Positions 39,396-48,393 of a stretch of DNA of 64,000 nt are shown here, piece by piece. Source of the stretch: Scleromatobacter humisilvae (GTDB lineage: Bacteria; Pseudomonadota; Gammaproteobacteria; Burkholderiales; Burkholderiaceae_C); the NCBI RefSeq assembly GCF_023231945.1, contig NZ_JAJLJH010000001.1:1116001-1180000 (forward strand). The letters run 5' to 3'. The notes under the pieces were generated by a model. That model had not been told where the DNA came from and ran no database searches. It worked only from the letters and a program-made list of their open reading frames with translations. Both the position numbers and the translations under genes were made by a program. Each line of letters begins with the position of its first letter. The stretch's first letter is position 1.

Positions 39396-42110
39396 ATGAG
39401 CGTCGGCAAGGAGACCTGGAGCAAGCTCTCGCCGCTGCTGGACGAGTTGCTGGACCTGCCCGACGACGAGCGCGACGCGCGCCTGGCCGCGCTGCGCGCG
39501 CAGGATCCGCCGCTGGCCGACGCCGTCGCCGCGATGCTGCAGCACCTGCCCGCGATCGAGCGCGGCGAGTTCATGCCGACGTCCGCGCTGCCCAAGCCGG
39601 GCGGCCTTGCCGGCCAGGCGATCGGCCCATACACGCTGGTGCGCGAGATCGGCCACGGCGGCATGGGCACCGTGTGGCTGGCACGCCGCACCGACGGCCG
39701 CTACGAGGGCGAGGTGGCGATCAAGTTCCTGCGCTCCGGCCTGTTCGGCCAGGGCGACGCCGCGCGCTTCGAGCGCGAGGGCAGCATCCTCGCGCGCCTG
39801 TCGCACCCGCACATCGCGCGGCTGCTCGACGCCGGCGTCATGGCCGACGGCGCGCAGCCCTACCTCGTGCTCGAGTACATCGACGGCGAGCCGATCGACG
39901 CCTACTGCCGCCGCCTCGAGCTGCCCGTGGCCGCGCGCCTGCGCCTGATGCTGGACGTGCTCGCCGCCGTCGCGCAGGCGCACAACCGCCTCGTGCTTCA
40001 CCGCGACCTGAAGCCCACCAACATCCTGGTGACGCAGGCCGGCGACGTGAAGCTGCTGGACTTCGGCATCGCCAAGCTGCTGGACGACGCCGGCGCCGAC
40101 CAGACCGCGCTGACCGCGCGCGTCGGCAACGCGTTCACGCCGGAGTTCGCGGCGCCCGAGCAGCTGCAGGGCGGCGACGTGACCACCGCCACCGACGTCT
40201 ACGCACTCGGCGTGCTGATGTACATCCTGCTGGGCGGCGACCATCCGACCGCCACCCCCACCGGCGCGCCGCTCGATCGCATGCGCTCGGTGATCGAGAC
40301 CGTGCCCCGGCGGCTGTCCGAGGCCGTGCTGCGGCGCGGCGGGCCCACGACGCGCTGGTCGTCCGAGTCGCGCAAGGTCTCCAGCGAGGTCAAGGGCGAC
40401 ATCGAGACCATCGTCGCCAAGGCCTTGAAGAAGTCGCCGCCGGAGCGCTACGCCAACGCCGCCGAACTGGCCGACGACGTGCGGCGCTATCTCGCCAACG
40501 AGCCGATCGCCGCGCGGCCGGACTCGACGCTCTACCGCGCGACGAAGTTCGTGCAGCGCCACCGCGCCGGCGTCGCGATGGCCGCCGCCGCGGTGATGGC
40601 GCTCGGCGTGGGCGTGGGCGTCGCGCTGTGGCAGGCGCGCGAGGCGCAGGCGCAGCGCGTGCAGGCGGAAGGGCTGATCGAGTACATGATCGGCGACCTG
40701 CGCAAGAAGCTGCAGCCCGTCGGCCGGCTCGACGTGCTCGATGGCGTCGGCACCAGGGCGCTCGACTACTACGCCGCGCAGGACCTGGGCAGCCTGGACG
40801 CCGACTCGCTCGGCCGCCGCGCGCGGGCGCTGCACCTGATCGGCGACCTGGCCGCGCGGCAGGGCAAGATGAAGGAGGCGCAGAAGGACTTCGCCCAGGC
40901 CGCGGCCACGACCAGTGAGCTGCTCGCGCGCCATCCCGAGGACGGCCAGCGCATCTTCGACCAGTCGCAGAGCGAGTACTACGTGGGGTATGCCGCGTGG
41001 CAGGGCGGACGGCTGCACGACGCCGAGGAGTCGTTCCGGCGCTACGACGACATGGCGCAGCGCATGGTCAAGGTGCAGCCGGACAACCACGACTGGCTGC
41101 TGGAGCGCGTGTTCGCCGGGCAGAACGTCGCGATCGTGCTGCTCGATCTCGGGCGCGCCGACGAGGCGCTCGCGCTGTCCACGCAGGCGCGCGCGCAGAT
41201 CGCGGAGCTCGTCAAGACACACCCGGAGGACATCGTCAGCAACGCGAACACCATCGGCTGGAGCGCGCGCGCGCAGGCGTCGCTCGGCCACTACAGCGAG
41301 GCGATCGCCGACGAGAACGCCAAGATCGCCGCCGCCGAGCGCGCGCCCGACGCCGACAAGAACCAGGACGTGCAGTACCTGATCGCCAACGGCCACGTCG
41401 AGATCGCCGTCTATCTGCGCTGCCTCGGACGGCTCGACGAAGCGGCGCAGATGGGTCGCGCCGCCATCGCGGAGCTGAACCGGCTCGCGGTGCTCGACCC
41501 GAAGAACACCGACAACCTCAGCGAGATCGTCGGTGGCCGCCTGACGCTGGCCTCCACGCTGGCCGACCTCGGCGACGTCGCCGGCGCGCGCACGGAGCTC
41601 GCCAGCGCCCAGGCGACGCTGGCGGGCCTGATGACGCGGCCGATCCCGAAGCGCGTCTGGCGGCTCGGCCACGGGGGCCGCGTCGCCATCCTGCAGGCGC
41701 GCCTCGCCGCCTCGCCCGCGGACGCGGCGGCCGCTCAAGCCGCGCTCGCCGCGTACATGGCCAACGTGACCAGCTACGAACAACAGGGCAGCGAGATTCC
41801 GGCCGAGAACATGCTGACGGTCGCCGACGCGCAGATCACCCTGGGCGACCTGCTGCAGCGCACCGGCCAGCCGCAGGCAGCCGAGGCCGCCTGGCGCGAC
41901 GCCGCCGCGCGCCTGCGCCCGCAGGCCGAACATCTGCTTCCAGCGGCGATGACGCTGGTGGGACAGGCGGATCTTCGGCTCGGCAGCCCTCAAGACGCAC
42001 GCGCCTGGGCCGATAGAGTGGTGCGCACGACCTATCGGCACCCCGCCTTTGCCGATCTTCAACAACGACTCGGGCCGACGCAGCAGGCGGGGGGAGCGGC
42101 CAGGCCCTGA
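39396..42110 (+). CDS. Membrane-anchored Ser/Thr protein kinase with TPR-like C-terminus
   Basis: A 904-residue protein. The N-terminal 75 residues resemble the DUF-like segment of PknB-type partners. The kinase domain covers about 78-385 with GHGGMG (86-91), Lys110 in VAIKFL, HRDLKPTN (202-209) and DFG (222-224), so it should be active. A membrane helix lies near 392-412 (AAAAVMALGVGVGVALW). The remaining 490 residues are helical repeats of TPR type. It probably senses an envelope signal and modifies a partner of the adjoining sigma factor; this is inference from gene order. Confidence 0.92.
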   Translation: MSVGKETWSKLSPLLDELLDLPDDERDARLAALRAQDPPLADAVAAMLQHLPAIERGEFMPTSALPKPGGLAGQAIGPYTLVREIGHGGMGTVWLARRTDGRYEGEVAIKFLRSGLFGQGDAARFEREGSILARLSHPHIARLLDAGVMADGAQPYLVLEYIDGEPIDAYCRRLELPVAARLRLMLDVLAAVAQAHNRLVLHRDLKPTNILVTQAGDVKLLDFGIAKLLDDAGADQTALTARVGNAFTPEFAAPEQLQGGDVTTATDVYALGVLMYILLGGDHPTATPTGAPLDRMRSVIETVPRRLSEAVLRRGGPTTRWSSESRKVSSEVKGDIETIVAKALKKSPPERYANAAELADDVRRYLANEPIAARPDSTLYRATKFVQRHRAGVAMAAAAVMALGVGVGVALWQAREAQAQRVQAEGLIEYMIGDLRKKLQPVGRLDVLDGVGTRALDYYAAQDLGSLDADSLGRRARALHLIGDLAARQGKMKEAQKDFAQAAATTSELLARHPEDGQRIFDQSQSEYYVGYAAWQGGRLHDAEESFRRYDDMAQRMVKVQPDNHDWLLERVFAGQNVAIVLLDLGRADEALALSTQARAQIAELVKTHPEDIVSNANTIGWSARAQASLGHYSEAIADENAKIAAAERAPDADKNQDVQYLIANGHVEIAVYLRCLGRLDEAAQMGRAAIAELNRLAVLDPKNTDNLSEIVGGRLTLASTLADLGDVAGARTELASAQATLAGLMTRPIPKRVWRLGHGGRVAILQARLAASPADAAAAQAALAAYMANVTSYEQQGSEIPAENMLTVADAQITLGDLLQRTGQPQAAEAAWRDAAARLRPQAEHLLPAAMTLVGQADLRLGSPQDARAWADRVVRTTYRHPAFADLQQRLGPTQQAGGAARP

Positions 42111-42125
42111 TCAAGGGAACCCACC

Positions 42126-42503
42126 ATGCATACCCCCAAGCGTGTCGTTCAAGTCTCGGTCGATGTCAACGTCGACACCGACGGCACCGTCACCATCGAC
42201 TGCAACCCGAACCCGGCCCCCATCATCAAGGACACCAAGCACGCGCTGCTCGTGTTCACGCTGAACACCCCGGGCTTCCGCTTCCCGGTCGCCAACGCGA
42301 TCACGCTGGACCAGGCCGTCGAGGACTTCCCCTACGACTCGTGGACGATCAGCGACAGGCAAGCCGCGCTGTACGACCGCAACAAGGTGGCCGACACCAT
42401 CGACTACACGGTGACCGTGGTCAACGCCACGACGGGCCAGCACCACAGCGTCGACCCCGAGATCCAGAACGGCGGCACCAGCCCCGGCGACGGCGACTGC
42501 TGA
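42126..42503 (+). CDS. Small hypothetical protein of the sigma/kinase locus
   Basis: A 125-residue soluble protein, beta-rich (VVQVSVDVNVDTDGTVTIDCNPNP near the start) and with an acidic C-terminal tail ending TSPGDGDC. It starts 15 bases after the kinase stop and so is the third gene of the sigma/kinase operon. A terminal Cys and a single internal Cys are present. It may be the effector or phosphorylation target of the kinase; no family is recognised. Confidence 0.7.
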   Translation: MHTPKRVVQVSVDVNVDTDGTVTIDCNPNPAPIIKDTKHALLVFTLNTPGFRFPVANAITLDQAVEDFPYDSWTISDRQAALYDRNKVADTIDYTVTVVNATTGQHHSVDPEIQNGGTSPGDGDC

Positions 42504-42509
42504 TTCAAG

Positions 42510-43475
42510 TCAGTCCGCGTAGAGCGCCGCGATGGCGCTCACGCGCTCGACCAGCGCGCGGCGCAAGGCCGCGGGCTTGAGCACCTCGGCCTGCGCGCCG
42601 AGGCGCAGCACCTGGGCGGCGGCGTGCGGGATCGATTCGATCGGGATCGTCACGCGCCGCCAGCCTGACTCGTCCGGCGCGGAGGCCGACGCCTCGGCTG
42701 CCTGCGCCACCGCGGCGCCGAGATCGCGCAGCGCCTTCAGGCCCAGGGCCGACACGCGCAGCTGCGCCGTGTCCACTGCCAGCTCCTTCTCGAAACGCTT
42801 CGTCGATGCCTGCCACCAGGCGGCGAGGTCGAAGCCGGCCGGGCGTTCGAACGACTCGTCGCCGATCTCGAGATCGAGGATGTTGGACAGCCGATAGGTG
42901 CGCACCCCGTTGCCCACCTGCGCGGCCAAATACCAGATGCCCGCCTTGAGCACCAACCCCAGCGGATCGACCCGGCGCGACACCTCGCCCTTCCAGCTCT
43001 CGTAGCGCAGCGCGACGCGGCGCTCGCCCCAGACTGCCTGCGCGATCGCAGGCAGGTGGTCGGTGGCCGACGGGCCGCGGTACCAGTCGATCGGGTCGAG
43101 GTGGAAGCGCGCGCTGACGCGGCGGGCGTCCTCGCGCCAGCCGTCCGGCAGCGCGGCGAGCAGCTTCAGCTGCGCCGACGCCATCGCTTCGCCCAGGCCC
43201 AGCTCGGACGCCGGCCCGGGCAGTCCGCCCAGGAACATCGCCTGCGCCTCGGGCGCGGTCAGGCCGTCGACCTTGGTGCGCCAGCCTGGTTGCAGCTGGA
43301 AGCCGCCGAGGCGCCCGCGGTCGGCCCAGATTGGCACGCCGGCGGCGCTGAGCTCGTCGACGTCGCGATGGATCGTGCGCACCGAGACCTCCAGCGCCTC
43401 GGCCAGCACCTGCGCGCTGACGCGGCCGCGCGTCTGCAGAAGCATCAGGAGCGACAGGAGGCGGCTGGCACGCAT
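42510..43475 (-). CDS. WYL-domain (YafY-type) transcriptional regulator
   Basis: A 321-residue protein. The N-terminal HTH (RLLSLLMLLQTRGRVSAQVLAEALEVSVRTIHRDVDELSAAGVPI) is of the DeoR-like HTH_11 type. The WYL domain follows with WGERRVALRYESW and VLKAGIWYLAAQ. A C-terminal WCX region ends the protein. It is divergent from the NIPSNAP gene at 43566 and is its likely regulator. The ligand of WYL domains is generally unknown. Confidence 0.9.
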   Translation of the reverse strand: MRASRLLSLLMLLQTRGRVSAQVLAEALEVSVRTIHRDVDELSAAGVPIWADRGRLGGFQLQPGWRTKVDGLTAPEAQAMFLGGLPGPASELGLGEAMASAQLKLLAALPDGWREDARRVSARFHLDPIDWYRGPSATDHLPAIAQAVWGERRVALRYESWKGEVSRRVDPLGLVLKAGIWYLAAQVGNGVRTYRLSNILDLEIGDESFERPAGFDLAAWWQASTKRFEKELAVDTAQLRVSALGLKALRDLGAAVAQAAEASASAPDESGWRRVTIPIESIPHAAAQVLRLGAQAEVLKPAALRRALVERVSAIAALYAD

Positions 43476-43565
43476 GAATCGCAGTGTGCCTCAAATATAT
43501 GCCATGCCTTGTCAACTATTGGCGGCGAACATGGCTCCATCGACCAACACGCAGGAGTCCCCGCC

Positions 43566-44324
43566 ATGTCTTCCACCGCCGTCACCGAGGCGCTCGCCGT
43601 GCTCGAGCTGCGCCAGTACACGCTTCATCCGGGCCGGCGCGACACGCTGATCGCGCTGTTCGAACGCGAGTTCGTCGAGCCGCAGGAGGACGTCGGCGCC
43701 CGCATCGTCGGCACCTTCCGCGACCTCGACAACCCCGACCGCTTCGTCTGGCTGCGCGGCTTCGCCGACATGGCCGCGCGCGCCGACGCCTTGACCGCGT
43801 TCTATGGCGGGCCGGCGTGGCAGGCGAATCGGGAGACCGCCAACGCGACGATGGTCGACAGCGACAACGTGCTGCTGCTGCGTCCGCTCGGCGGCGACCA
43901 GGGCCTGCGTGCGGCACTGCAGCCGCGACCGCCGGTCGGCGCCGCGCCGACCGCTCGCGGCGTCTTCACGATCACGGTCTGCCCGCTGCTGAAGCCGGCC
44001 GACGACGCGCTGGTGCACGCGTTCGACCAATGCGTCCATCCGTGGTGGGTCGGCGTCGGCGGCGACCTGCTGGCGTGCTGGGTCACCGAGCCGGCGCCCA
44101 ACAACTTCCCGCGCCTTCCGGTGCGCGAGAACGAACCCGTCATTGCCTGGCTGACGCGCTTCGACGACGAGGCCGCGCAGCAACGCCACGCCACGCTGCT
44201 GCGGTCTTCCGGCTGCCTCGAACGCGCCGAATGGCGCGCCCATCTTTCCGGCGAGCCGCAGCAGCTGCGCCTCGCGCCCACCCCCCGTTCGGCGCTGCGC
44301 CGCCGTCACTCCATCGAAGGCTGA
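43566..44324 (+). CDS. NIPSNAP-family protein
   Basis: A 252-residue protein with two dimeric alpha/beta-barrel-type repeats. ALAVLELRQYTLHPGRRDTLIALFEREFVEPQEDVG is the classic NIPSNAP N-terminal pattern, followed by DRFVWLRGFADMAARADALTAFYGGPAW. The second half is more degenerate. It begins an operon with the next gene (6-base gap) and is divergent from a WYL regulator. The biochemical role is unknown. Confidence 0.85.
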   Translation: MSSTAVTEALAVLELRQYTLHPGRRDTLIALFEREFVEPQEDVGARIVGTFRDLDNPDRFVWLRGFADMAARADALTAFYGGPAWQANRETANATMVDSDNVLLLRPLGGDQGLRAALQPRPPVGAAPTARGVFTITVCPLLKPADDALVHAFDQCVHPWWVGVGGDLLACWVTEPAPNNFPRLPVRENEPVIAWLTRFDDEAAQQRHATLLRSSGCLERAEWRAHLSGEPQQLRLAPTPRSALRRRHSIEG

Positions 44325-44330
44325 GACACC

Positions 44331-44825
44331 ATGACCACCGACTTCATCGGACGCCCCCACGACTTCGACTTCCTCGTCGGCCGCTGGCACATCGCCAACC
44401 GCCGGCTGCGCGAACGCCACGTCGGTTGCACCGAGTGGATCCATTTCGACGCGACGACGCAGGCCTTCAGCCACCTGGGTGGCCTGGTCTCCGTCGACGA
44501 CAACGTGTTCACGGACCTCGGCGCCGGCGGCCTGAGCTTCCGCACGCTGGACGTCGCCGCCCGACGCTGGAACATCTACTGGGTCAGCAGCCGCGACGGC
44601 AAGCTGAGCGCGCCGGTGAGCGGCGGCTGGAACGGCGATCGCGGAGAGTTCCTCGGTACCGACGAGGACGGCGGCAGGACGGTGCGCGCGCGCTTCCTGT
44701 GGGAGCGCCTGGGCCCGGACCGCGCGCGCTGGTCACAGGACTTCGCCACCATCGGCCAGGACGGCGCGCCGGACGGCCCGTGGGAAACCAACTGGGTGAT
44801 GGACTTCAGCCGGCTGGCTGGCTGA
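44331..44825 (+). CDS. Conserved-looking hypothetical (DUF1579-like beta-barrel)
   Basis: A 164-residue protein. HDFDFLVGRWHIANRRL near the N-terminus and WIHFDATTQAFSHLGGLVSVDDN, then RARFLWERLGPDRARWSQDFATIGQDGAPDGPWETNWVMDF, form the pattern of the lipocalin-like DUF1579 group. It is co-transcribed with the NIPSNAP gene. A role in binding small hydrophobic molecules is suggested by fold only. Its end overlaps the convergent acyltransferase by 20 bases. Confidence 0.65.
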   Translation: MTTDFIGRPHDFDFLVGRWHIANRRLRERHVGCTEWIHFDATTQAFSHLGGLVSVDDNVFTDLGAGGLSFRTLDVAARRWNIYWVSSRDGKLSAPVSGGWNGDRGEFLGTDEDGGRTVRARFLWERLGPDRARWSQDFATIGQDGAPDGPWETNWVMDFSRLAG

Positions 44826-45993
44826 CGGCGTCGACCGCGAGCGGCGGCGTGCTTGCGTCGTCGCGGAAGTTCGACGGCACGAGCCGGTCGCGCAGCGCCA
44901 TGAACGGCGCCTCGACCAGCTTGTACAGCAGGCCGCCCATCGCGACGCACGCGAGCGTGATGATCGCCAACCGCGCGCCGTCGGATACCCCCAACGGTTT
45001 CAGCTGCTGCGCGATGAAGTACGCCAGCGGCTTGTGCGACAGGTAGGTCGAGTACGACCACAGCGCCAGCTTGTCGGCGCCGGGGATGCGCCAGCGCAGC
45101 ATCCGCGCCGTCGGACTCAGCGCCGCGGCGACCAGGATGGCGAACGCCAGCGCGATCAGCGAGTAGCCGAAGGCGGTCATGAAGAAGCCCCAGCCGTGGC
45201 CGTTGTCGTAGAACAGATACGCCGCGGTCAGCATGCCCACGCTCGCGACGGCGCCGAGGGCGGAGAGCAGGCCGCCGCGCGCCATCAGGCGATCCCAGGC
45301 CGGGCGATGGAAGTGCTTCAGCATCGCCACCGCGACGCCGGGGATGAACTCGTCGAAGCGGCACAGCGTGTCGAAGTAGACCCATGACATGTAGCCGTCG
45401 CCGCGGCCGTCGGTGGGCGTGCCGAACTTCTGCCAAAGCACCCAGCGCGCAACGACGCCCACCGCGACGAGCGCGCCCATCAGCGCCCAGCCGTGCGCGC
45501 GCGTGAGCGTCACGCGCCCGCGCGCGAGCCAGGCGCCCAGCGCCAGGATCGCCGGCAGCACGAGGTAGAACTGCTCCTCGACGCACAGCGACCAGGCGTG
45601 CGAGAACGCCGTGCCGGGCTGCAGGCCGATGTTCTGCGTGAAGGTCAGGAAGCGCCACCAAGGCGGCGGCGGGCGTCCGCCCATCGCCGCGGGAAACAGC
45701 ACGAACGCGGCGAGCACCAGCCAGAACACGGGCAGCGTGCGGAACGCGCGGCGCGCGTAGAAGCGCGGCAGCGATAGCGCCTGTCCGCGCGCCACGCCGG
45801 CGAACAGCTGGTTGGCGATCAGGTAGCCGCTCAACACGAAGAACAGGTCGACACCCACCCAGCCGATGTCGCTGAGCCAGCCGAACGTGGGCGCGCGGCT
45901 GACGAAGACTTCGTAGTGGTACATGAACACCAGCGCGATGGCGCAGGCGCGCAGCGTGTCGAGGCCGGGATTGCGGGACTTGGTCATCGTCAT
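44806..45993 (-). CDS. Acyltransferase family 3 (OafA/YrhL-type) membrane protein
   Basis: A 395-residue protein with about ten membrane helices. The N-terminal GLDTLRACAIALVFMYHYEVFV carries the catalytic His of the family, and FFVLSGYLIANQLF and FYARRAFRTLPVFWLVL follow. CVEEQFYLVLP is the second signature. Such proteins O-acetylate sugars of LPS, capsules or peptidoglycan, or small molecules. No glycan genes are nearby, so the acceptor is unknown. Confidence 0.92.
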   Translation of the reverse strand: MTMTKSRNPGLDTLRACAIALVFMYHYEVFVSRAPTFGWLSDIGWVGVDLFFVLSGYLIANQLFAGVARGQALSLPRFYARRAFRTLPVFWLVLAAFVLFPAAMGGRPPPPWWRFLTFTQNIGLQPGTAFSHAWSLCVEEQFYLVLPAILALGAWLARGRVTLTRAHGWALMGALVAVGVVARWVLWQKFGTPTDGRGDGYMSWVYFDTLCRFDEFIPGVAVAMLKHFHRPAWDRLMARGGLLSALGAVASVGMLTAAYLFYDNGHGWGFFMTAFGYSLIALAFAILVAAALSPTARMLRWRIPGADKLALWSYSTYLSHKPLAYFIAQQLKPLGVSDGARLAIITLACVAMGGLLYKLVEAPFMALRDRLVPSNFRDDASTPPLAVDAVSQPAG

Positions 45994-46035
45994 GGCGGGA
46001 TCTGAGCGCTGCTCGACGGAAAAGATTCCGTCGAT

Positions 46036-46584
46036 TCAGGAATATTTTTCGACGAGCCGGACGACCGTGCGCCAGTTGCGTGTCGTGGCCAGCTCGCCGA
46101 GCGTCCGCTCCAGCCAGGCGTTAGGCGAGCCGGCCGACGCGCCGACCCAGCGGCTGACGCTCAGCACGTGCGTGTCGTCGGCGCGCAGCAGCTCGAGGTC
46201 GCCGCGCGGTGTCGCCAGCGGCAACGTCGGCAGCGGCTTGCGCGGCGCGCCGAGGAAGCTGATGCAGCAGGCGTCGCGACCGTCGGCGACCTGTCCCGCG
46301 AACGGATCGCTCGCGACCAGCGCCCGCAGTTCGTCGACGCTGCGCACGAAGACGGGCTCGCGCATGCCGCAACTCGCGGCCAGCGCCTCGCAGGCGCGCG
46401 CCGCGAGCGCGCGCGGACGGGTCCCGCGCGCGGGCGTGAAGACCAGCGTGCCGTTGACCTGGAACGACTGCGCCGTCGCGGCGCCGGCGGCCAGGAAGGC
46501 GGCCTCCAGCTGGTCGCGCGTCGGGCTGTTCGTCCGGCCGAGATTGACGTTGCGCAAGAACGCCGCGTATCGCGCGACGCTCAT
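46036..46584 (-). CDS. DUF1697-family protein
   Basis: A 182-residue soluble protein. YAAFLRNVNLGRTNSPTRDQLEAAFLAAGAATAQSFQVNGTLVF at the N-terminus is the DUF1697 signature (xxLRGINVGG-like), and ASAGSPNAWLERTLGELATTRNWRTVVRL is the C-terminal one (TTRNWxTV). Function unknown. It overlaps the upstream hydrolase gene by ATGA. Confidence 0.85.
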   Translation of the reverse strand: MSVARYAAFLRNVNLGRTNSPTRDQLEAAFLAAGAATAQSFQVNGTLVFTPARGTRPRALAARACEALAASCGMREPVFVRSVDELRALVASDPFAGQVADGRDACCISFLGAPRKPLPTLPLATPRGDLELLRADDTHVLSVSRWVGASAGSPNAWLERTLGELATTRNWRTVVRLVEKYS

Positions 46585-47342
46585 GGCTGTCCGTCGAAGG
46601 CCGCCAGCGAGCGCACGTACGTCGGGTCGTCGATGATGGTGTTGTGGCTGGCGCCGGCCACCACCGTGTACTGCACCTGGGCGGCCGGGAAGCGCCCGCG
46701 CAGGGCCTCGGTGCTGGCGGCGGGGATCAGCTCGTCGAGCTCGGCGCGCAGGATCAGCACCGGCACCTTGATCTTCGGCACGTAGCGCCACGTCTCGTAC
46801 TTGTCGATCAGCAGCCAGCGCACCGGCGCGAACCAGAACTGGCGCTGCGCGATGCCCAGCAGGCTGTCGTAGGGCGTGACCAGCACCAGCTTCGAGACGG
46901 GCCGGGTGCTCGCGAGCCGCGCCGCGACGCCCGAGCCCAGGCTGCGGCCGATCACGATCACGTCCGGATGCTGCGCGTGCACCTTGTCGAACAGGCCGGC
47001 GGCGTCGGCGGTGATGTCGGCCTCGGTCGGACGCCCGGCGCTGCCGCCGTAGCCGCGGTAGTGCAGCATGACGATCTCGCGCTCCGGGAAGGCCGCCATC
47101 AGCGGCGCGACGCTGCTGGAGACGTCCTCGCCGTTGCCGCCGAAATACAGCACCGCGCCGGGACCGGCGTGTGGCCGCACCGTCAGCTGCAGCAGCGTGT
47201 CGCCGTTCTGGAACGTGCCGGCCATCTGCGTGCCGAGGCGACGGGCCGTCGGGAAGTATTGAAAGGAACGCTGCGTCGTGTACAGCACGATGCAGAAGCC
47301 GATGTAGGCCACGGCCAGGGTCAGGAGGAGCAGGGTCAGCAT
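46581..47342 (-). CDS. Membrane-anchored alpha/beta hydrolase (BEM46/YqiA-like)
   Basis: A 253-residue protein with an N-terminal membrane helix (LTLLLLTLAVAYIGFCIVLY). The hydrolase core shows VLYFGGNGEDV (oxyanion), HYRGYGGSAGRP, VIGRSLGSGVAARLA (Ser nucleophile), ELDELIP (Asp) and AGASHNTI (His). This is the BEM46-like group. The active site faces the periplasm or the membrane surface. It is divergent from the protease at 47390, with a 47-base gap. Confidence 0.88.
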   Translation of the reverse strand: MLTLLLLTLAVAYIGFCIVLYTTQRSFQYFPTARRLGTQMAGTFQNGDTLLQLTVRPHAGPGAVLYFGGNGEDVSSSVAPLMAAFPEREIVMLHYRGYGGSAGRPTEADITADAAGLFDKVHAQHPDVIVIGRSLGSGVAARLASTRPVSKLVLVTPYDSLLGIAQRQFWFAPVRWLLIDKYETWRYVPKIKVPVLILRAELDELIPAASTEALRGRFPAAQVQYTVVAGASHNTIIDDPTYVRSLAAFDGQP

Positions 47343-47389
47343 TCGGCGCCTCGGGCAATCGGGGTGCGGGGCCGGTGTTATTGTGGACG

Positions 47390-48184
47390 ATGACCACCGC
47401 CGACCCGCTCCTGCTCGCCACCGCGCGCGTCTCCACCTTCCTCGGGCCGCTGCTGCAGACGAACGCGAGCGGGTTCTTCTTCGAGCGCGACGAGCGGCTG
47501 TATCTGGTGACGAGCCGGCACGTCGTCATCGACGCGGCCAACAAGCACCTGCCCGACCGGATCGAGATCGAGCTGCACCTGGACGGCGTCGACCTGACGC
47601 GCTCCACCGGCTTCTCGATCCCGCTGTACGCCAATGGCCGCAGCGTCTGGCGCCAGGGTCGCGACTCCGGCGGCGAGGTCGACATCGCGGTGCTGGAACT
47701 CGACCGCACGAAGCTGCCGGCGCAAGTCCTGCTGCGCGCCTTCACGCCGGCGCAGCTCGCCGGGCACGCGGACGACATCGGCGTCGGCGCCACGCTGCTG
47801 GTGTCGGGCTTTCCGCTCGGCTTCCATGACGCGCTGCACCATCTGCCGGTGGTTCGCCAGGCGATCGTGGCGTCGTCGTTCGGCATCCGCTTCCAGGGCC
47901 AGGGCTACTTCCTGACCGACGCGCGCATGCACCGCGGCGCCAGCGGCGCGCCGGTGGTGATGCGCGATCCGGCCGTACCGCCCCGCAATCCAGCGCTGCC
48001 CTGGCTTCTGCTCGGCGTGCACTCGGCGCGGCTGGACATGGGCGACCGCGACCAGGTGCTCGACGAATCGCTGGGCCTGAACTGCGCCTGGTACGCCGAC
48101 ATCCTGATGACGCTGACCGGGCCGCAGCCGGCTCCCGACAAGCTGGCGCCGGCACCGGACGCCGAGCCACCGGCCGCCGCGTGA
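47390..48184 (+). CDS. Cytosolic trypsin-like serine protease
   Basis: A 264-residue protein of the chymotrypsin fold with a full triad: His44 (TSRHVV), Asp98 (EVDIAVLEL) and Ser185 (HRGASGAP). No signal peptide is present and the N-terminus starts directly at the protease fold, which is unusual for this class and suggests a cytosolic or conditional enzyme. A Pro/Ala-rich tail ends the protein. A 10-base-stem hairpin follows the stop. Confidence 0.8.
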   Translation: MTTADPLLLATARVSTFLGPLLQTNASGFFFERDERLYLVTSRHVVIDAANKHLPDRIEIELHLDGVDLTRSTGFSIPLYANGRSVWRQGRDSGGEVDIAVLELDRTKLPAQVLLRAFTPAQLAGHADDIGVGATLLVSGFPLGFHDALHHLPVVRQAIVASSFGIRFQGQGYFLTDARMHRGASGAPVVMRDPAVPPRNPALPWLLLGVHSARLDMGDRDQVLDESLGLNCAWYADILMTLTGPQPAPDKLAPAPDAEPPAAA

Positions 48185-48202
48185 CGAGATCCGACACGAC
48201 GT

Positions 48203-48230
48203 CGCGGGGCGCGACATCATGCGCCCCGCG
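48203..48230 (+). terminator. Hairpin after the protease gene
   Basis: CGCGGGGCGC-N8-GCGCCCCGCG, a perfect 10-base stem 18 bases after the stop, with no T-run. It probably ends the protease transcript. Confidence 0.6.
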
Positions 48231-48292
48231 CGTGTCCGTTTCCTGGCGTTCACATTGACGGCATGACGCCGTCGCGGCCTTTCCCGGCGTCC

Positions 48293-48321
48293 TTGACAGG
48301 CCGCGCCGCGGCTCGCAATGT
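48293..48321 (+). promoter_or_regulatory. Candidate sigma-70 promoter for the aldehyde dehydrogenase
   Basis: A perfect -35 TTGACA (48293-48298), a 17-base spacer, and a -10-like CAATGT (48316-48321), 73 bases before the ATG. Confidence 0.5.
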
Positions 48322-48393
48322 CGGCATCGCCCATGCCTGCGGCGCGCGTCGCCACGGGCCGCATTCCGGACGTCAAACCCAATGGAGACAGCA

